The translations under genes and the position numbers were made by a program. A DNA stretch of 64,000 nt, from assembly GCF_000003815.2 (NCBI RefSeq), contig NC_049994.1, forward strand, positions 6,544,858 to 6,608,857. Reading direction: 5' to 3'. The notes beneath the pieces were generated by a model. That model saw only the letters and a program-made list of their open reading frames with translations. It did not search any database and was not told where the DNA came from. Below, piece after piece: positions 63,346 to 64,000 of the stretch (positions are counted from its first letter, which is position 1; each line of letters begins with the position of its first letter). The DNA is from Branchiostoma floridae. Its lineage: Eukaryota; Chordata; Leptocardii; Amphioxiformes; Branchiostomatidae.

Positions 63346-64000
63346 GCAAGCATGTCTGACTCTCACTAGTGCCTATCACACACAAGGGCAAGTCTGAATA
63401 CTAAGTATGTATTCAAACTGGGGAGAGGAATTGTTAGGCAACCTTTAATAGCACATTTCAGTTTTATAAGTAAGTGTCTCAATGCGAGTCTGTAAGTCTA
63501 GTTACTACATGTACTAATAACTGCTTTCATGCTTGTCAGAAAATGTTATAACTTCTTTTGGCATCTTTGATAAAAACTTGCCATAGCCTGAACTTCAGTC
63601 TTAGAAACTTAATTGTTTTTTCAAGACTATGGTGATCCCTTACACTTTCAAGAAGTGCCCTCCTGTCTTATGAGAACAATTTTTTTTACAGAAACCAAGA
63701 ACAAATTGAAGATCTCATACTGACCCAGAATGTCTAGAGTTTCAAGGAAGTTCTTGTTATATTTGGTTTTGTAAATTTGTTACCAATTCTGTCTAGAAGT
63801 AAGCATTTTACTGCATGCCTGAGGGATTTTTGATCAGGGCAACAACTTTGGCAACAACCTTGGACCCGGGCCAAACAAGCCTTTTCATTATGCAAGTCTG
63901 CAGGTACACCATTTTCTGCCTCACATCTTGCCATTTTGGATCTGGGGCCAGTGGGATTGAGCTTACCTAGACAAACAACCAAATGAAAGAAAGGAATACA
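63346..64000. other. No gene seen
   Basis: AT-rich DNA. A minus-strand frame of 82 codons (63,734-63,982) includes RCEAENGVPADLHNEKA but has no recognisable family. Confidence 0.4.

Overview
The window is eukaryotic: spliced genes, long AT-rich introns and intergenic DNA, no operons, and a dense load of short non-autonomous transposons. The one fully readable gene is the chordate-type Greatwall kinase MASTL. This gene, the tRNA-headed SINEs and many 100-600 bp inverted-repeat elements fit an invertebrate deuterostome, most likely an amphioxus (Branchiostoma). The species call is inference from gene and repeat character, not from a database match.

Layout. 1-8,433 has no gene I can support. 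It holds a diverged tandem duplication (about 790-1,570), a roughly 1.1 kb repeat element (2,440-3,540), an assembly gap of Ns (4,072-4,364), a TAGCCTCC MITE and a near-perfect 195 bp hairpin (7,227-7,421). 8,895-23,182 on the minus strand is MASTL. I could place all ten coding exons with GT/AG borders and consistent phases, giving 3,300 nt (1,099 residues plus stop). A 487 bp divergent intergenic region (23,183-23,669) separates it from the first coding exon of a second gene on the plus strand (23,670-23,870), which I do not recognise. 23,871-64,000 looks like intron or intergenic DNA. It holds no clear gene, only a few weak exon-like islands, satellites (24.4-25.4, 26.1-27.2, 40.3-41.7 and 47.9-48.3 kb) and more than thirty mobile-element copies.

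Mobile elements sort into families by terminal inverted repeats (TIRs) and target-site duplications (TSDs): PIF/Harbinger-like MITEs with TAA/TTA TSDs; hAT-like elements with 8 bp TSDs; CAGGGCTCGAAA elements with 5 bp TSDs; TAGCCT elements with 8-9 bp TSDs; a TTAA element; mariner relics with TA TSDs; an ACTGTAAATGC MITE; an AACGCTAGTTCACC palindromic MITE (8 copies); and tRNA-derived SINEs.

Most worth a second look: (1) many of these MITEs carry arrays of one short family-specific word inside their ends; (2) one such MITE contains exactly one 40-codon tetratricopeptide (TPR) unit; (3) the splice acceptor and first ten codons of MASTL exon 2 are repeated twice more in intron 1 in a 123 bp tandem array, one copy being purely synonymous; (4) the MASTL middle region holds two in-frame internal duplications, one duplicating a Cdk-type SPEK site; (5) a 24 bp minisatellite stays open in all six frames over hundreds of bases. 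I did not find a complete undescribed multi-gene system.
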